Of a stretch of DNA of 64,000 nucleotides, positions 7,561 to 15,833 are shown piece after piece. The stretch covers positions 1 to 64,000 of the forward strand of contig NZ_JAFFZE010000024.1 of NCBI RefSeq assembly GCF_025165815.1, written 5' to 3'. Every line of letters begins with the position of its first letter. The stretch's first letter is position 1. Source of the DNA: Actinophytocola gossypii. GTDB lineage: Bacteria > Actinomycetota > Actinomycetes > Mycobacteriales > Pseudonocardiaceae. The notes beneath the pieces were generated by a model. The model was not told the DNA's origin. It ran no database searches and saw nothing but the letters and a program-made list of their open reading frames with translations. Made by a program: the position numbers and the translations under genes.

Positions 7561-8442
7561 CTAGCCGGTGGCCCCCGCCGCGCGCGCGATGGACATGACG
7601 TACTCCCCGTAACCCGACTTGGCGAGCTTCCGGCCGAGTTCGAGGCACTGGTCGGCGTCGATGAACCCCCGCTCGAGCGCGATCTCCTCGAGGCAGGCGA
7701 TCCGCACGCCGGTCCGGTGTTCGAGCACCTGCACGAACTGCCCCGCCTCCAGCAGCGAGTCGTGCGTGCCCGTGTCCAGCCAGGCGAACCCGCGCCCGAG
7801 GTCGAGCAGCCGCGCGCGCCCCTGACGCAGGTAGTGCATGTTGACGTCGGTGATCTCCAGCTCGCCCCGCGGCGACGGCTCCAGCGACTTCGCGATCTTG
7901 ACCACGTCGTTGTCGTAGAAGTAGAGCCCGGTGATCGCCCGGTTCGACTTGGGCTCGGCCGGCTTCTCCTCGATGGAGATGAGCGTGCCGTCGGCGTCGA
8001 CCTCGCCGACCCCGTACCGCTGCGGGTCCTTGACGGGGTAGCCGAAGAGCACGGCCCCGTCCATCCCGTGCACGTAGTCGGCCATCAGGGCGGAGAAGTC
8101 CGCCCCGAAGAAGATGTTGTCCCCCAGCACGAGCGCGACGTCGTCGTCCCCGACGAAGTCCTCGCCGATGATGAACGCCTCGGCCAGCCCGTTCGGCTGC
8201 GGCTGCTCGGCGTAGCTCAGCGAGATGCCGAACTGGTGTCCGTCCCCGAGCAGCCGCCGGAAGTTCGGCAGGTCGTTGGGGGTGGAGATGATCAGGATGT
8301 CCCGGATGCCGGCCAGCATGAGGACCGACATCGGGTAGTAGATCATCGGCTTGTCGTAGACCGGCAGGAGTTGCTTGGAGACGGCCTGCGTGATCGGGTG
8401 CAGCCGGGTGCCGCTTCCCCCCGCGAGGATGATGCCCTTCAT
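7561..8442 (-). CDS. rmlA: Glucose-1-phosphate thymidylyltransferase
   Basis: 293 residues with the nucleotidyltransferase signature [11 protein letters not shown] at 8-18, [36 protein letters not shown] and [15 protein letters not shown], all characteristic of RmlA/RfbA. The enzyme joins dTTP and glucose-1-phosphate to make dTDP-glucose, the first step to dTDP-rhamnose and other deoxysugars for wall or glycosylated natural products. ATG at 8442 gives the canonical MKGIILAGG start; an ATG four codons earlier is less typical. No rmlB, C or D is adjacent, so it is a stand-alone copy here. Confidence 0.95.
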   Translation of the reverse strand: MKGIILAGGSGTRLHPITQAVSKQLLPVYDKPMIYYPMSVLMLAGIRDILIISTPNDLPNFRRLLGDGHQFGISLSYAEQPQPNGLAEAFIIGEDFVGDDDVALVLGDNIFFGADFSALMADYVHGMDGAVLFGYPVKDPQRYGVGEVDADGTLISIEEKPAEPKSNRAITGLYFYDNDVVKIAKSLEPSPRGELEITDVNMHYLRQGRARLLDLGRGFAWLDTGTHDSLLEAGQFVQVLEHRTGVRIACLEEIALERGFIDADQCLELGRKLAKSGYGEYVMSIARAAGATG

Positions 8443-8532
8443 CAGCGTTCTCAACCCGTCACTCGACTACGTGGGACCTCGAACACCGTAGCCGGGTGTC
8501 GTGGTCGTCCGCCGCCGCCTTCGAGCCGCCGA

Positions 8533-9024
8533 TCAGCGGTAGTTGGTGAACTGGAGCGCGATCCCGAAGTCGGACTCCTTGAGCAGGGCGATGGCGTCCT
8601 GCAGGTGGTCCTTCTTCTTGCCGGAGACGCGGAGCTGGTCGCCCTGGATCTGCGCCTGCACGCCCTTGGGCGCCTCGTCCCGGATCTTCTTCGCGATCTC
8701 CTTCGCCTTGTCGGAGGCGATGCCCTGCACGATGGTCCCGGTGACCTTGTGCACCTTCCCGGAAGGGGTGGGATCACCCACGTCGAAGGCCTTCAGCGAG
8801 ATGTTCCGCTTGATCAGCTTGTCCTTGAACACCTCGATCGCGGCCCGGCACCGCTCCTCGGTCTCCGCCTCGATGGTGACGGCCTCCTCGCCGGCCCACT
8901 TCACCGAGGCTCCGGTTCCCCGGAAGTCGAAGCGCGTGGACAGCTCCTTGGCCGCCTGGTTGAGCGCGTTGTCGACCTCCTGCCGGTCCACCTTGCTCAC
9001 CACGTCGAACGACGGGTCCGCCAC
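8533..9024 (-). CDS. yajQ: YajQ family nucleotide-binding protein
   Basis: 163 residues matching the full YajQ family: [20 protein letters not shown] at the start, [37 protein letters not shown] and the ending [12 protein letters not shown]. Some homologues bind cyclic di-GMP or tRNA; the cellular role is not settled. GTG at 9024 is preceded by GGAGGTG at an 8-nt spacing and matches the conserved N-terminus, whereas the upstream ATG at 9123 would add 33 low-complexity residues. Confidence 0.93.
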   Translation of the reverse strand: MADPSFDVVSKVDRQEVDNALNQAAKELSTRFDFRGTGASVKWAGEEAVTIEAETEERCRAAIEVFKDKLIKRNISLKAFDVGDPTPSGKVHKVTGTIVQGIASDKAKEIAKKIRDEAPKGVQAQIQGDQLRVSGKKKDHLQDAIALLKESDFGIALQFTNYR

Positions 9025-9164
9025 CTGACACGCACCTCCACCTAGAAGCCTGGACCTCCCCACCGGGATGCTACCGCCGCCCGCCGAGCGTCGGCGGGAT
9101 ACCGGTTGGCGACCGCCCGACACCGTTGGGTATGGTTTCGCCCGTCCGGTTCCGACCGGTCACC

Positions 9165-9248
9165 GGCGGGTTGCCCGAGCGGTCAAAGGGAGCAGACTGT
9201 AAATCTGTCGCGAAAGCTACGAAGGTTCGAACCCTTCACCCGCCACCA
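9165..9248 (+). tRNA. tRNA-Tyr (GTA)
   Basis: GGCGGGT (9165-9171) pairs with ACCCGCC (9238-9244), followed by A and an encoded CCA (9246-9248). The anticodon loop CTGTAAA gives GTA. A long variable arm and the GGTTCGAACCC T-arm fit a class II tRNA-Tyr. Confidence 0.95.
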
Positions 9249-9249
9249 G

Positions 9250-9264
9250 CCTGGTCCGACCAGG
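9250..9264 (+). terminator. Short hairpin after tRNA-Tyr
   Basis: CCTGGT (9250-9255) and ACCAGG (9259-9264) form a 6-bp stem with a 3-nt loop immediately after the encoded CCA. It is consistent with a tRNA terminator, though short. Confidence 0.45.
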
Positions 9265-9465
9265 CAGGACAACTGAAGACGAGATCAACAGCCAGACGAG
9301 AAGTTGATCCTTTGGTATGGCCTTGGGTGCGAGTTGCGCTCAGGGCCATAACTGTCTTGCCCGAGGATGGTCGCGTGTCACCTGGGTGCCTTGGTTCCAA
9401 GTACCCACCGTCACAGGCTGAGGTGCACGGCTCAGGTCCGCTGGGATTGAAACAGAACGCCACAT

Positions 9466-9500
9466 CCCCACGAATACCTGTGAGAGGTGGTTTCGTGGGG
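9466..9500 (+). promoter_or_regulatory. Hairpin overlapping the start of a small ORF
   Basis: CCCCACGAA (9466-9474) and TTCGTGGGG (9492-9500) form a perfect 9-bp stem. The 3' arm contains the predicted GTG start at 9495 and the loop contains the GAGAGGTGG ribosome-binding site. If the ORF is real, this structure would restrict its translation. The preceding stretch (9265-9465) shows only a TATGGCC/GGCCATA inverted repeat (9316-9350). Confidence 0.4.
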
Positions 9501-9860
9501 ACGAATGGCTTCGAGCGACACAAGCACGACGTGCTCAAGGTGTACCGGGAATACAAGGAGTATCGCCGGGCCACTGGAGCCGCGGCGAGCGCATACAGGG
9601 ACACACTCCTACGCCTGCTCTGGAGGGTTACGGGTGCTCGTACAAAAGAGCAGGCCCTGATGATCGCCCGATCGTACGACCGGGAGGCCACGCGAAAGCG
9701 GAATCCCGCTCCGAAGTCGCACGCGCGAATCAAACTAGTCAAACCGGATGCGAAGCCGAGGCCCACGCGAAAGCCGAAGGGCAAAGCGCGAAAGGCTTCC
9801 CGCGGTGGCAGCGTCTGGACCGTGAGCGGTGGCCTGCCTGGTCTTGGCAAGCGCGCGTAG
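9495..9860 (+). CDS. Hypothetical protein, basic C-terminus
   Basis: 121 residues from GTG at 9495. The N-terminal two thirds looks helical and charged (HDVLKVYREYKEYRR, YRDTLLRLLWRV, EQALMIARSYDREATRKR); the C-terminus is Lys/Arg/Pro-rich, which could bind nucleic acid. I do not recognise a family. Codons such as ACA, CTA, AAA and GTT are unusually frequent and the stretch is visibly lower in GC than its neighbours. It lies directly after tRNA-Tyr, a common integration site, so it may be a remnant of an acquired element. An ATG at 9505 in another frame gives a less protein-like product. Confidence 0.45.
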   Translation: MGTNGFERHKHDVLKVYREYKEYRRATGAAASAYRDTLLRLLWRVTGARTKEQALMIARSYDREATRKRNPAPKSHARIKLVKPDAKPRPTRKPKGKARKASRGGSVWTVSGGLPGLGKRA

Positions 9861-9908
9861 CCGCATCGCGACTCTCACCAACACGGCCCGGTGGCTGTTC
9901 GCGCTGGA

Positions 9909-9922
9909 TAGGGTGCGGCGTG
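9909..9922 (+). promoter_or_regulatory. Predicted -10 element for a leaderless NACHT transcript
   Basis: TAGGGT at 9909-9914 fits the actinobacterial TANNNT -10 consensus and places the transcription start at or next to the GTG at 9922. No Shine-Dalgarno sequence precedes that GTG. No convincing -35 is visible. Confidence 0.35.
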
Positions 9923-12093
9923 TGACTGGCCAGTTCGGTGGGCTGCTTCGGGGGTCGCGGCGGCGGGCGGGGTTGACGCAGGAGGAGCTGGCGGAACGCA
10001 CCGGCCTGTCGGTGCGGACCGTTCGGCGACTGGAGACCGGCGCCAGTGCCAACCCGCAGCTCGACACCGTGCGGCTGCTCGGCGACGCGCTGAACCTCGA
10101 CCAGGACGACCGGGCCCGGCTGCTCGCCGCGGCTGACGGGCGTGTGGTGGCGGAACCGGCGGTGAACGCGAACCGGCCGGAGTCGGCGTTCGAGCGGAGG
10201 CTGGCGGACGCCTGTGACGAGCTCGCGCACGCGGTCCGCAAACCCCTTCGCGAGGACGAGGAGCAACGCCGGATCCAGGACCCCACCCCGCTCCCGGTCC
10301 GCTGGCAGCTCGCGCCCGACAACGTCATGGACCACTGGGAGAACATCTGCCGCACGCCACCCGGCGCGACGGCGGCAGCCCTGGACCTGGACGGGCGCCT
10401 GCCGGAGATCGCCGACGTATACCGGCGGGTTCCGTCCGGGCGGCTCGTGGTGCTCGGGCGTGCCGGCTCGGGCAAGTCCGTACTCGCCGTGCGGTTCGTT
10501 CTCGATCTGTTGCGGACCCGCACCCGGGGCGACGCGGTGCCGGTCGTCTTCGGTCTCGGGTCGTGGGATCCGACTCGGACCGGGCTTCGGGAGTGGCTCG
10601 CGGGTCAGCTGATCCGCGATCATCCGGGGCTCGCCGCCACCGGTGCGGACGGAACGAACCTGGCCGACGCGCTGGTCGAGGCCGGCCTCATCCTCCCGGT
10701 GCTGGACGGGTTCGACGAGCTCGCGGCCGGCCTGCACCGGGCCGCCCTGGACGCGCTCAACGTCACCACCATGCCCCTGCTGCTGACCAGCCGGCCCGGC
10801 GAGTACGCGGCCGTCGCCGGTGTCGACGCGCTCACCGCGGCGGCGGCCGTGCGGCTGACCGACCTCACCGTCACCGACCTGGTCGACTACCTCCCGCGCA
10901 CCACCCGCGCGAACGTCTGGAACCCGGTCCTGGACGAGCTGCGCGACCATCCCGAGCGCCCGGCCGCCGTCAACCTCCGCGCGGTGCTGACCACCCCGCT
11001 GATGGTGAGCCTCGCCCGCACCATCTACAGCGACCCCGCCGCCGGGAACCCGGCCGAACTCCTCGACACCGCCCGGTTCGGCAGCCAGTACGCGCTCGAG
11101 GACCACCTGCTCGCCACCTTCGTCCCCACCGTCTACCGAAACCCGCGCTGGGACCCGGACCGCACCCGCGGCTGGCTCGGGTACCTCGCCCGGCACCTCG
11201 ACCGGCTCGGCACCCACGACCTGGCCTGGTGGCACCTGGGCGGCGGGATGCGCCGACGCTTCCGCGCGCTCGTCGTCGGGCTCGTGTCCGGGTTGGCCGT
11301 CGGGCTGGCCACCGGACCCCTGCTCGGAACGGTGAACACGCTCCTCGGCGGGAGCTGGACCATCGGGCTCGTCGCCTTCTTCGGCAACTGGACCGCGTTC
11401 GGGCTGGCGCTCGGACTCGTGCACGGCGCCGGGATCACCCTCGGCGGCGGGGCGTTCGAGCCGTCGCGGGTCCGGCTGCGGGCCAGGGGCGGCGCGCGGC
11501 AGCTGCGGTCGACGTTCGTGCCCCGGCTCGCGGCCGGGACGGCGGGCGGCGTCGGTCTCGGGCTGGTGCTGGGGGCCGCGGGTGCCGCCGGACTCGACCC
11601 CCTGGGCCTCGTCGGGTTCGGGTTCCTCGGCGCGTTCGGGACCGGGGTCGGACTGGGGGCGCTGGCCGGCCTCGGGTGGGGCCTGATGGCCGTTTTCGAG
11701 GCCCCGGTCGACATCAGGTCCGTCGTGCGGCCGGCCGACCTGCTGCGGACCAACCGGAAGACCGTGGTGGTCCAGTTCCTCGGCGGCGGGCTCGTACTCG
11801 GGACCGCGTACCTGCTGGTGATCGCGTTCCTGGTCGGGGACCTGCATCCGTTGGCGATTCCGCTCGTCGTCGTGATCAGCCCGGTGATCGGGTTGGCGAT
11901 CGGGACCAGCCTGACCGCGTGGGGGCAGTGGGTGGTGTTCGCGCGGATCTGGCTGCCGCTGACCGGGCGGCTGCCCTGGGCGGTGTCCGCGTTCCTCGAC
12001 GACGCGTACCGGCGCGGCGTGCTGCGGCAGGTCGGCGCGGTCTACCAGTTCCGGCACGCCCGCCTCCAGACCCACCTGGCCGACACGGCCTGA
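9922..12093 (+). CDS. XRE-family HTH / NACHT NTPase / polytopic membrane protein
   Basis: 723 residues. An N-terminal XRE helix-turn-helix (about 8-60: LRGSRRRAGLTQEELAERTG, SVRTVRRLETG) is followed by a NACHT NTPase domain with Walker A GRAGSGKS near residues 176-183 and Walker B LPVLDGFDEL near 257-266. The C-terminal 250 residues contain several Gly-rich hydrophobic segments (about 445-690), suggesting anchoring in the membrane. NACHT proteins are STAND signalling ATPases; bacterial ones include antiphage sensors. Joining a DNA-binding domain to a multi-pass membrane domain is characteristic of actinobacterial proteins without a known role. The function here (transcription, immunity or development) is inference. 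Confidence 0.8.
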   Translation: MTGQFGGLLRGSRRRAGLTQEELAERTGLSVRTVRRLETGASANPQLDTVRLLGDALNLDQDDRARLLAAADGRVVAEPAVNANRPESAFERRLADACDELAHAVRKPLREDEEQRRIQDPTPLPVRWQLAPDNVMDHWENICRTPPGATAAALDLDGRLPEIADVYRRVPSGRLVVLGRAGSGKSVLAVRFVLDLLRTRTRGDAVPVVFGLGSWDPTRTGLREWLAGQLIRDHPGLAATGADGTNLADALVEAGLILPVLDGFDELAAGLHRAALDALNVTTMPLLLTSRPGEYAAVAGVDALTAAAAVRLTDLTVTDLVDYLPRTTRANVWNPVLDELRDHPERPAAVNLRAVLTTPLMVSLARTIYSDPAAGNPAELLDTARFGSQYALEDHLLATFVPTVYRNPRWDPDRTRGWLGYLARHLDRLGTHDLAWWHLGGGMRRRFRALVVGLVSGLAVGLATGPLLGTVNTLLGGSWTIGLVAFFGNWTAFGLALGLVHGAGITLGGGAFEPSRVRLRARGGARQLRSTFVPRLAAGTAGGVGLGLVLGAAGAAGLDPLGLVGFGFLGAFGTGVGLGALAGLGWGLMAVFEAPVDIRSVVRPADLLRTNRKTVVVQFLGGGLVLGTAYLLVIAFLVGDLHPLAIPLVVVISPVIGLAIGTSLTAWGQWVVFARIWLPLTGRLPWAVSAFLDDAYRRGVLRQVGAVYQFRHARLQTHLADTA

Positions 12094-12119
12094 CCTGCGG
12101 TTTTCTCTACCGGACACAG

Positions 12120-13268
12120 ATGTCCGGTGCCAAGTCCTGGTCGGCGCCACCGGTCCACGCCACCGTCCTCGGTGTGTTCGAAACCGTCGACGACCTAACG
12201 AGCGCGGTCACCTCCGTCCTGAGTCCGGACGGGCCGCTCGGGACGCTCGCCCAGACCCTGACCGACGCGCTGGACAGCGTGTGGGCGGAGTTCCTCGGTT
12301 CGCCCGCCCCGCCGGGCGGTACGAACTGGAACGCCTACAGCCACGAACAGCTGTACCGGATGCTGTGGGAGGACGCCGACGTCGGCGACGTCGGCACGGT
12401 GGCCGCCGAGTGGGGGCGGCACAGCGCCGAGCTGACCGGCTTCGCCGACGCGTTGCGCCGGGAGGCGACCACGCTGCGGTCGCACTGGCAGGGCCGCGCG
12501 GCCGAACTCGCCGCGGGCCGGCTCGCGGAACTGTCCGACAAGATCTGGAACGCCGGGGCCAGGGCGGGCACGGTGCAGAAGGCGGCCGCCGACGCCGGTG
12601 ACGCGCTGGCCCACGCCAGGAACACCATGCCACCGCCGCCACCCGATCCGATGACGCTGATGACGAGCGCGGTCGGCGCCGGACCGCTGCCGCCCCTCCA
12701 GGCGGTGATCGTCGGCGGCGCCCGGGTGTTCACCGCCGACGCGGTGGCGGGTGCGTCGAAGGCCGAGGCGGTGGCCGTGATGCAACGCTACGAGGCGAGC
12801 CTGCGGGACAGCGTCCGGCACGTGGTGCCGGCGCGGCCCGACGCCACCACGTCCAGGACGTACCAGGTGGACGGGCCGGACGGGACGACGACGACCAGCG
12901 GGGCCGCGGCGTCCACGGGTGCGCTCGGCGGGATCGGCGGACTCGGCGGGGGCGCGACGGGCGGTGTGGCGTGGGACCGGCTCGTCGGGGGCGCCCCGCC
13001 GGGTCCGGGTGGGCTGGTGGGAGCCGGCCCCGGGCCCGTGCGGGGCGTGCTGGGCGGCGGTCCGCTCGCCGACCCGGGCGCCCGGCGCGCGATGGGCCCC
13101 GGCGGCTTCATGTCACCCGGCATGGTCCCCAGGAACGGCGACGACGAGGACAAACCCCACCACAACCGCCTGCCCCACGTGGACAGCGGCCTGTTCACGC
13201 TGGACGAGCGCACGAGCGCCCCGGTGATCGGGGACGTGACCGACCGGGAGCGCAACGTTGGCCTCTGA
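12120..13268 (+). CDS. PPE-like type VII secretion substrate
   Basis: 382 residues. Residues 70-165 form a helical hairpin with NWNAYSHEQLYRMLW and a WQG turn (W123-Q-G125), the WxG-type motif of PPE/WXG100 substrates. It is followed by a Pro/Gly-rich linker (about 255-345) and a conserved-looking acidic/His C-terminus (NGDDEDKPHHNRLPHVDSGL). It is the first gene of a six-gene cassette with EspG and YbaB homologues, which matches substrate/chaperone clusters of Pseudonocardiales ESX systems. The ATG at 12120 lies 26 nt after the NACHT stop with no good ribosome-binding site; a leaderless start is possible. Confidence 0.7.
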   Translation: MSGAKSWSAPPVHATVLGVFETVDDLTSAVTSVLSPDGPLGTLAQTLTDALDSVWAEFLGSPAPPGGTNWNAYSHEQLYRMLWEDADVGDVGTVAAEWGRHSAELTGFADALRREATTLRSHWQGRAAELAAGRLAELSDKIWNAGARAGTVQKAAADAGDALAHARNTMPPPPPDPMTLMTSAVGAGPLPPLQAVIVGGARVFTADAVAGASKAEAVAVMQRYEASLRDSVRHVVPARPDATTSRTYQVDGPDGTTTTSGAAASTGALGGIGGLGGGATGGVAWDRLVGGAPPGPGGLVGAGPGPVRGVLGGGPLADPGARRAMGPGGFMSPGMVPRNGDDEDKPHHNRLPHVDSGLFTLDERTSAPVIGDVTDRERNVGL

Positions 13269-13602
13269 CATGTCACCCCCGCACGGCTTCGAGGTCCTGG
13301 CCGACGAGCTGTTCGCGCAGGTCAAGGCGCTGACCGGGATCGGGGACCAGACGAACGGGCTGGTGTCCTCGGCGGAGCGGCTGGCCGAGCACCGGCCGTT
13401 GCTCGGCACCGCGCCGCCCGCGCTGCACCTGGCGGCGCGGCTGCGGGAGGCGGCCGGCCCGACCGGGCTCACCGGCGAGGTCAGCGCCGCCGACACGGAA
13501 CTGGCCAGCTACCACCAGGCGCTGCGGGCCACCGTGCACCGGTACCAGGACGGCGACCGCGACGTCGCGTGGGAGCTCTCCGGCGAGGAGCGCGCGGAGT
13601 GA
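13258..13602 (+). CDS. EspC/WXG100-like ESX secretion-associated protein
   Basis: 114 residues from TTG at 13258, which has GGGAG at a 7-nt spacing; an ATG at 13270 gives 110 residues and also fits. The pattern HGFEVLADELFAQVKAL, GLVSSAERLAEH and a long C-terminal helix (ADTELASYHQALRATVHRYQ) resembles the DUF2580/EspC group of about 100-residue helical-hairpin proteins that accompany ESX loci. It overlaps the PPE-like gene and the EspG gene, implying coupled expression. Confidence 0.6.
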   Translation: MASDMSPPHGFEVLADELFAQVKALTGIGDQTNGLVSSAERLAEHRPLLGTAPPALHLAARLREAAGPTGLTGEVSAADTELASYHQALRATVHRYQDGDRDVAWELSGEERAE

Positions 13603-14303
13603 CCACCCGCTTCGGGCTCGTCGAGCTGGACCTGCTCGCCGCGCACGCCGGCGTCCGGTTCCCGTTTCCGTTGCGGGTGCCGGAGTTCGGCCGGATCGCG
13701 GGGGAGCGGGAGGTGCTGCTGGCCGGCGCCGGCATGACCCTGCGAGCGCGCGGGCTGGCCGGCGAACGCGGGCCGCTCGGCGTCGCGGCCGAGGTGGTCA
13801 CGGCGTTGCGGGAGCACCGGGGCACGGTCGACCTGGTGCTGGCCGGCCCCGGCACGGCGGTCGGTGTGGTGGCGCTGGTCTACCGGTCCTGGGCGCTGTT
13901 CTGCCGCCAGCCGCTGACCGGCGACCTGGCGGAGAACGGCGTGCTGGTCCGGCGGATCGCCCAGCACGCGCTGGCCGACGAGCTGGCCGGGCTGGTGCCC
14001 GAGGTCGGAACGGCCACCACCATGCCGGTCACGCTGCCGCCGGACGACCCCGACCCCGAGGTGCTCGACGAGCTCGGCCGGTTGCTCCCCGAACTGACCG
14101 GCGCCGGACAACTCGGCGCGTCCCGCCGCGACGCCGGCCGGTCCGGAACCGGACTGTCCTGGTTGGACGGTCCACGCGGCCGGCTGCGGGTGCATCGCGC
14201 CGACGACGGCTGGACCAGCGTCAATGCCTTGCGGCACAACGAACTGCGGCACACGCTCGACAACCTGTCGATGATCGCCAGAAGGGAACGAGATGGATAC
14301 TGA
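13599..14303 (+). CDS. ESX secretion-associated protein EspG
   Basis: 234 residues, starting with GTG in a GTGA overlap and preceded by GGCGAGGAG. Features of the EspG family are LVELDLLAAHAGVRFPFPLRVP at the N-terminus and a C-terminal WLDGPRGRLRVHRADDGW strand pair. EspG proteins are cytosolic chaperones that bind the tip of cognate PPE substrates to keep them soluble for export by ESX machinery. The PPE-like gene two positions upstream is the obvious client. Confidence 0.8.
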   Translation: MTTRFGLVELDLLAAHAGVRFPFPLRVPEFGRIAGEREVLLAGAGMTLRARGLAGERGPLGVAAEVVTALREHRGTVDLVLAGPGTAVGVVALVYRSWALFCRQPLTGDLAENGVLVRRIAQHALADELAGLVPEVGTATTMPVTLPPDDPDPEVLDELGRLLPELTGAGQLGASRRDAGRSGTGLSWLDGPRGRLRVHRADDGWTSVNALRHNELRHTLDNLSMIARRERDGY

Positions 14304-14691
14304 ACAGTGGCTCGCGCAGTACGACAAGCGGATCAGCGAGATCGCCGCGCGCGCCGAGGAGGCCGGTGCGCGCCTGCGGCAGGTGGGCGGCACGGCGTCC
14401 TCGCCCCGAGGTGAGGTCGAGGTGAGGGTCGGCGCGAGCGGCGTGCTCGAGGACCTGACGCTCACGCCAGCCGCCCGCGCCCTCGAGTCCGACGAGCTGT
14501 CCCGGCTCATCGTCGACACCACGCGCAGGGCCCGGCACGCCGCCGGTGCGCGCGTCGCCGGCATCTCGGCCGAGTTCTTCGGCGAGGGTCCCGCGCTCGA
14601 GGTGATCAGGCAGCACCTGCCGGCCGGCGCGCCGGCGCCGAGGAACCGTGACGAGGACGACTACTTCGCCAACCCGGAGGTCACCCGATGA
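14293..14691 (+). CDS. YbaB/EbfC family protein of an ESX-associated cassette
   Basis: 132 residues. A helical start (MDTEQWLAQYDKRISEIAARAEEAGARL) is followed by the YbaB-fold strand GEVEVRVGASGVLEDLTLTPAA and a helix LSRLIVDTTRRARHAAGARV. YbaB proteins bind DNA as dimers, but actinobacteria carry divergent copies beside EspG and WXG genes whose role is unknown. The gene overlaps EspG by 11 bp, with AGAAGGGAACGAG as the ribosome-binding site. Confidence 0.75.
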   Translation: MDTEQWLAQYDKRISEIAARAEEAGARLRQVGGTASSPRGEVEVRVGASGVLEDLTLTPAARALESDELSRLIVDTTRRARHAAGARVAGISAEFFGEGPALEVIRQHLPAGAPAPRNRDEDDYFANPEVTR

Positions 14692-14993
14692 CGCACTTCG
14701 ACGTCGACCTGGACCAGCTGCGGGGCCACGCGGGCAACGTCGGTGACGTCGCCGACGAGCTGTCCGCGATCGGCGGGCGGCTGCCGAGCGGCCTCACCGA
14801 CCTCGCGCTCGGGGTGTTCGCCCGGTTCCTCGCGGCCGGCGTGCAGGACGCCATGGCCCGGGTGGCGAACACGATCACCGACGCGTCGTCCTCGGTGGCC
14901 GAGCTGGGCGACGGCCTGACCCGCACGGCCGCCGCCTACCAGAACACCGACGAGACCAACGCCACCAACCTGACGGAGGAGTACCCCCGATGA
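14688..14993 (+). CDS. WXG100/EspC-like type VII secretion target
   Basis: 101 residues, ATGA overlap with the previous gene. The pattern FDVDLDQLRGHAGNVGDVADELSAI and SSSVAELGDGLTRTAAAYQNTDE matches small ESX-1 secretion-associated proteins with two long helices. No WxG motif is seen. It is likely to pair with the following larger WXG protein. Confidence 0.65.
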   Translation: MTHFDVDLDQLRGHAGNVGDVADELSAIGGRLPSGLTDLALGVFARFLAAGVQDAMARVANTITDASSSVAELGDGLTRTAAAYQNTDETNATNLTEEYPR

Positions 14994-15784
14994 CCGACAC
15001 GAACACCGCCCAACTCGCCGCCGAGCTGAGGGCGACGGACGAAGCCGTGCGCGCCAAGGGCTGGGTGTCACCGGGACTCGGCGTGCCGGGTGCGCCACTC
15101 GGCCTGCTCGGCTCGACCCTCAACCCGCTGACCGGCCTCGCCGCGGCCGGCCTCGGCTGGTTCGCGCCGCTGGTGTCGTTCCTCGGCGAGCCGCTCACCC
15201 AGCTCCAGGGCGGGGAGTCGGCGTCGATCACCTCGGGCGCCCAGGACTTCGGCGACGCCGGCCGGGACGTCGCTGGCGTCGCCGGCTCGTACAAGGACTC
15301 GACCAGTGCGCAGACGTCCGACTGGTCCGGCACGGCCGCGACGGAGTACCGGGATTCCGCGGCACGGCACGCGGACGGCGTCGCCGGCCTCGGCGAGGCG
15401 AGCAACACCGTGGGCAGCGCGATCATCGGGGCGGGTCAGGTGGTGGCGCAGGCCATCGCCGAGGTCACCCAGCTGATCGCGGAGGCGGTCTCACAGATCG
15501 TGCCGATCATGACCCAGGCGGTGGCCCGGGCGGGGGAGACCTTCGGCCAGAGCGTCGTCGAAGCCATCCCCCCGTGCGTCGGGATCGCCGTCTCGTACGC
15601 GCTGCGCATCGCCGGCAAACTGGCCGCGCTGGTGGCCAGCGGCCAGAACCTGCTCAAGCTCGTCCAGGGCGGCCTGGCCGTAGTCGACCTGATCAAGCAG
15701 GCCCTGACCAGCATCAGCCACCAGAGCATCACCGCCGACGCGAGCGTGCGCGCCGGTGTTGTGGGTTCGGGAAGCACCGCGTAA
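14990..15784 (+). CDS. WXG100-type ESX substrate with hydrophobic C-terminus
   Basis: 264 residues. The central DWSGTAATEYRD (W112-S-G114) is a WXG turn inside a helical hairpin. The rest is Ala/Gly-rich, with amphipathic or membrane-interacting stretches (GQVVAQAIAEVTQLIAEAVS, GIAVSYALRIAGKLAALVAS). It is the last gene of the overlapping cassette (ATGA overlap). It probably is the exported partner; the EccB/C/D/E and MycP machinery is not in this window, so export would rely on an ESX system encoded elsewhere. Confidence 0.7.
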   Translation: MTDTNTAQLAAELRATDEAVRAKGWVSPGLGVPGAPLGLLGSTLNPLTGLAAAGLGWFAPLVSFLGEPLTQLQGGESASITSGAQDFGDAGRDVAGVAGSYKDSTSAQTSDWSGTAATEYRDSAARHADGVAGLGEASNTVGSAIIGAGQVVAQAIAEVTQLIAEAVSQIVPIMTQAVARAGETFGQSVVEAIPPCVGIAVSYALRIAGKLAALVASGQNLLKLVQGGLAVVDLIKQALTSISHQSITADASVRAGVVGSGSTA

Positions 15785-15833
15785 CGCGCACACCTCCGAT
15801 CGCGACTGAGGGGTAATCACCTGGGAGGTCGAG

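Noticed and set aside
9466-9500. Attachment site or inverted repeat of an insertion sequence
   Set aside because: Single 9-bp stem without a transposase, target duplication or second copy.
9505-9648. ATG-initiated ORF at 9505
   Set aside because: A 47-codon frame with Thr/Arg/Cys-rich random-like product; the frame from 9495 looks more protein-like.
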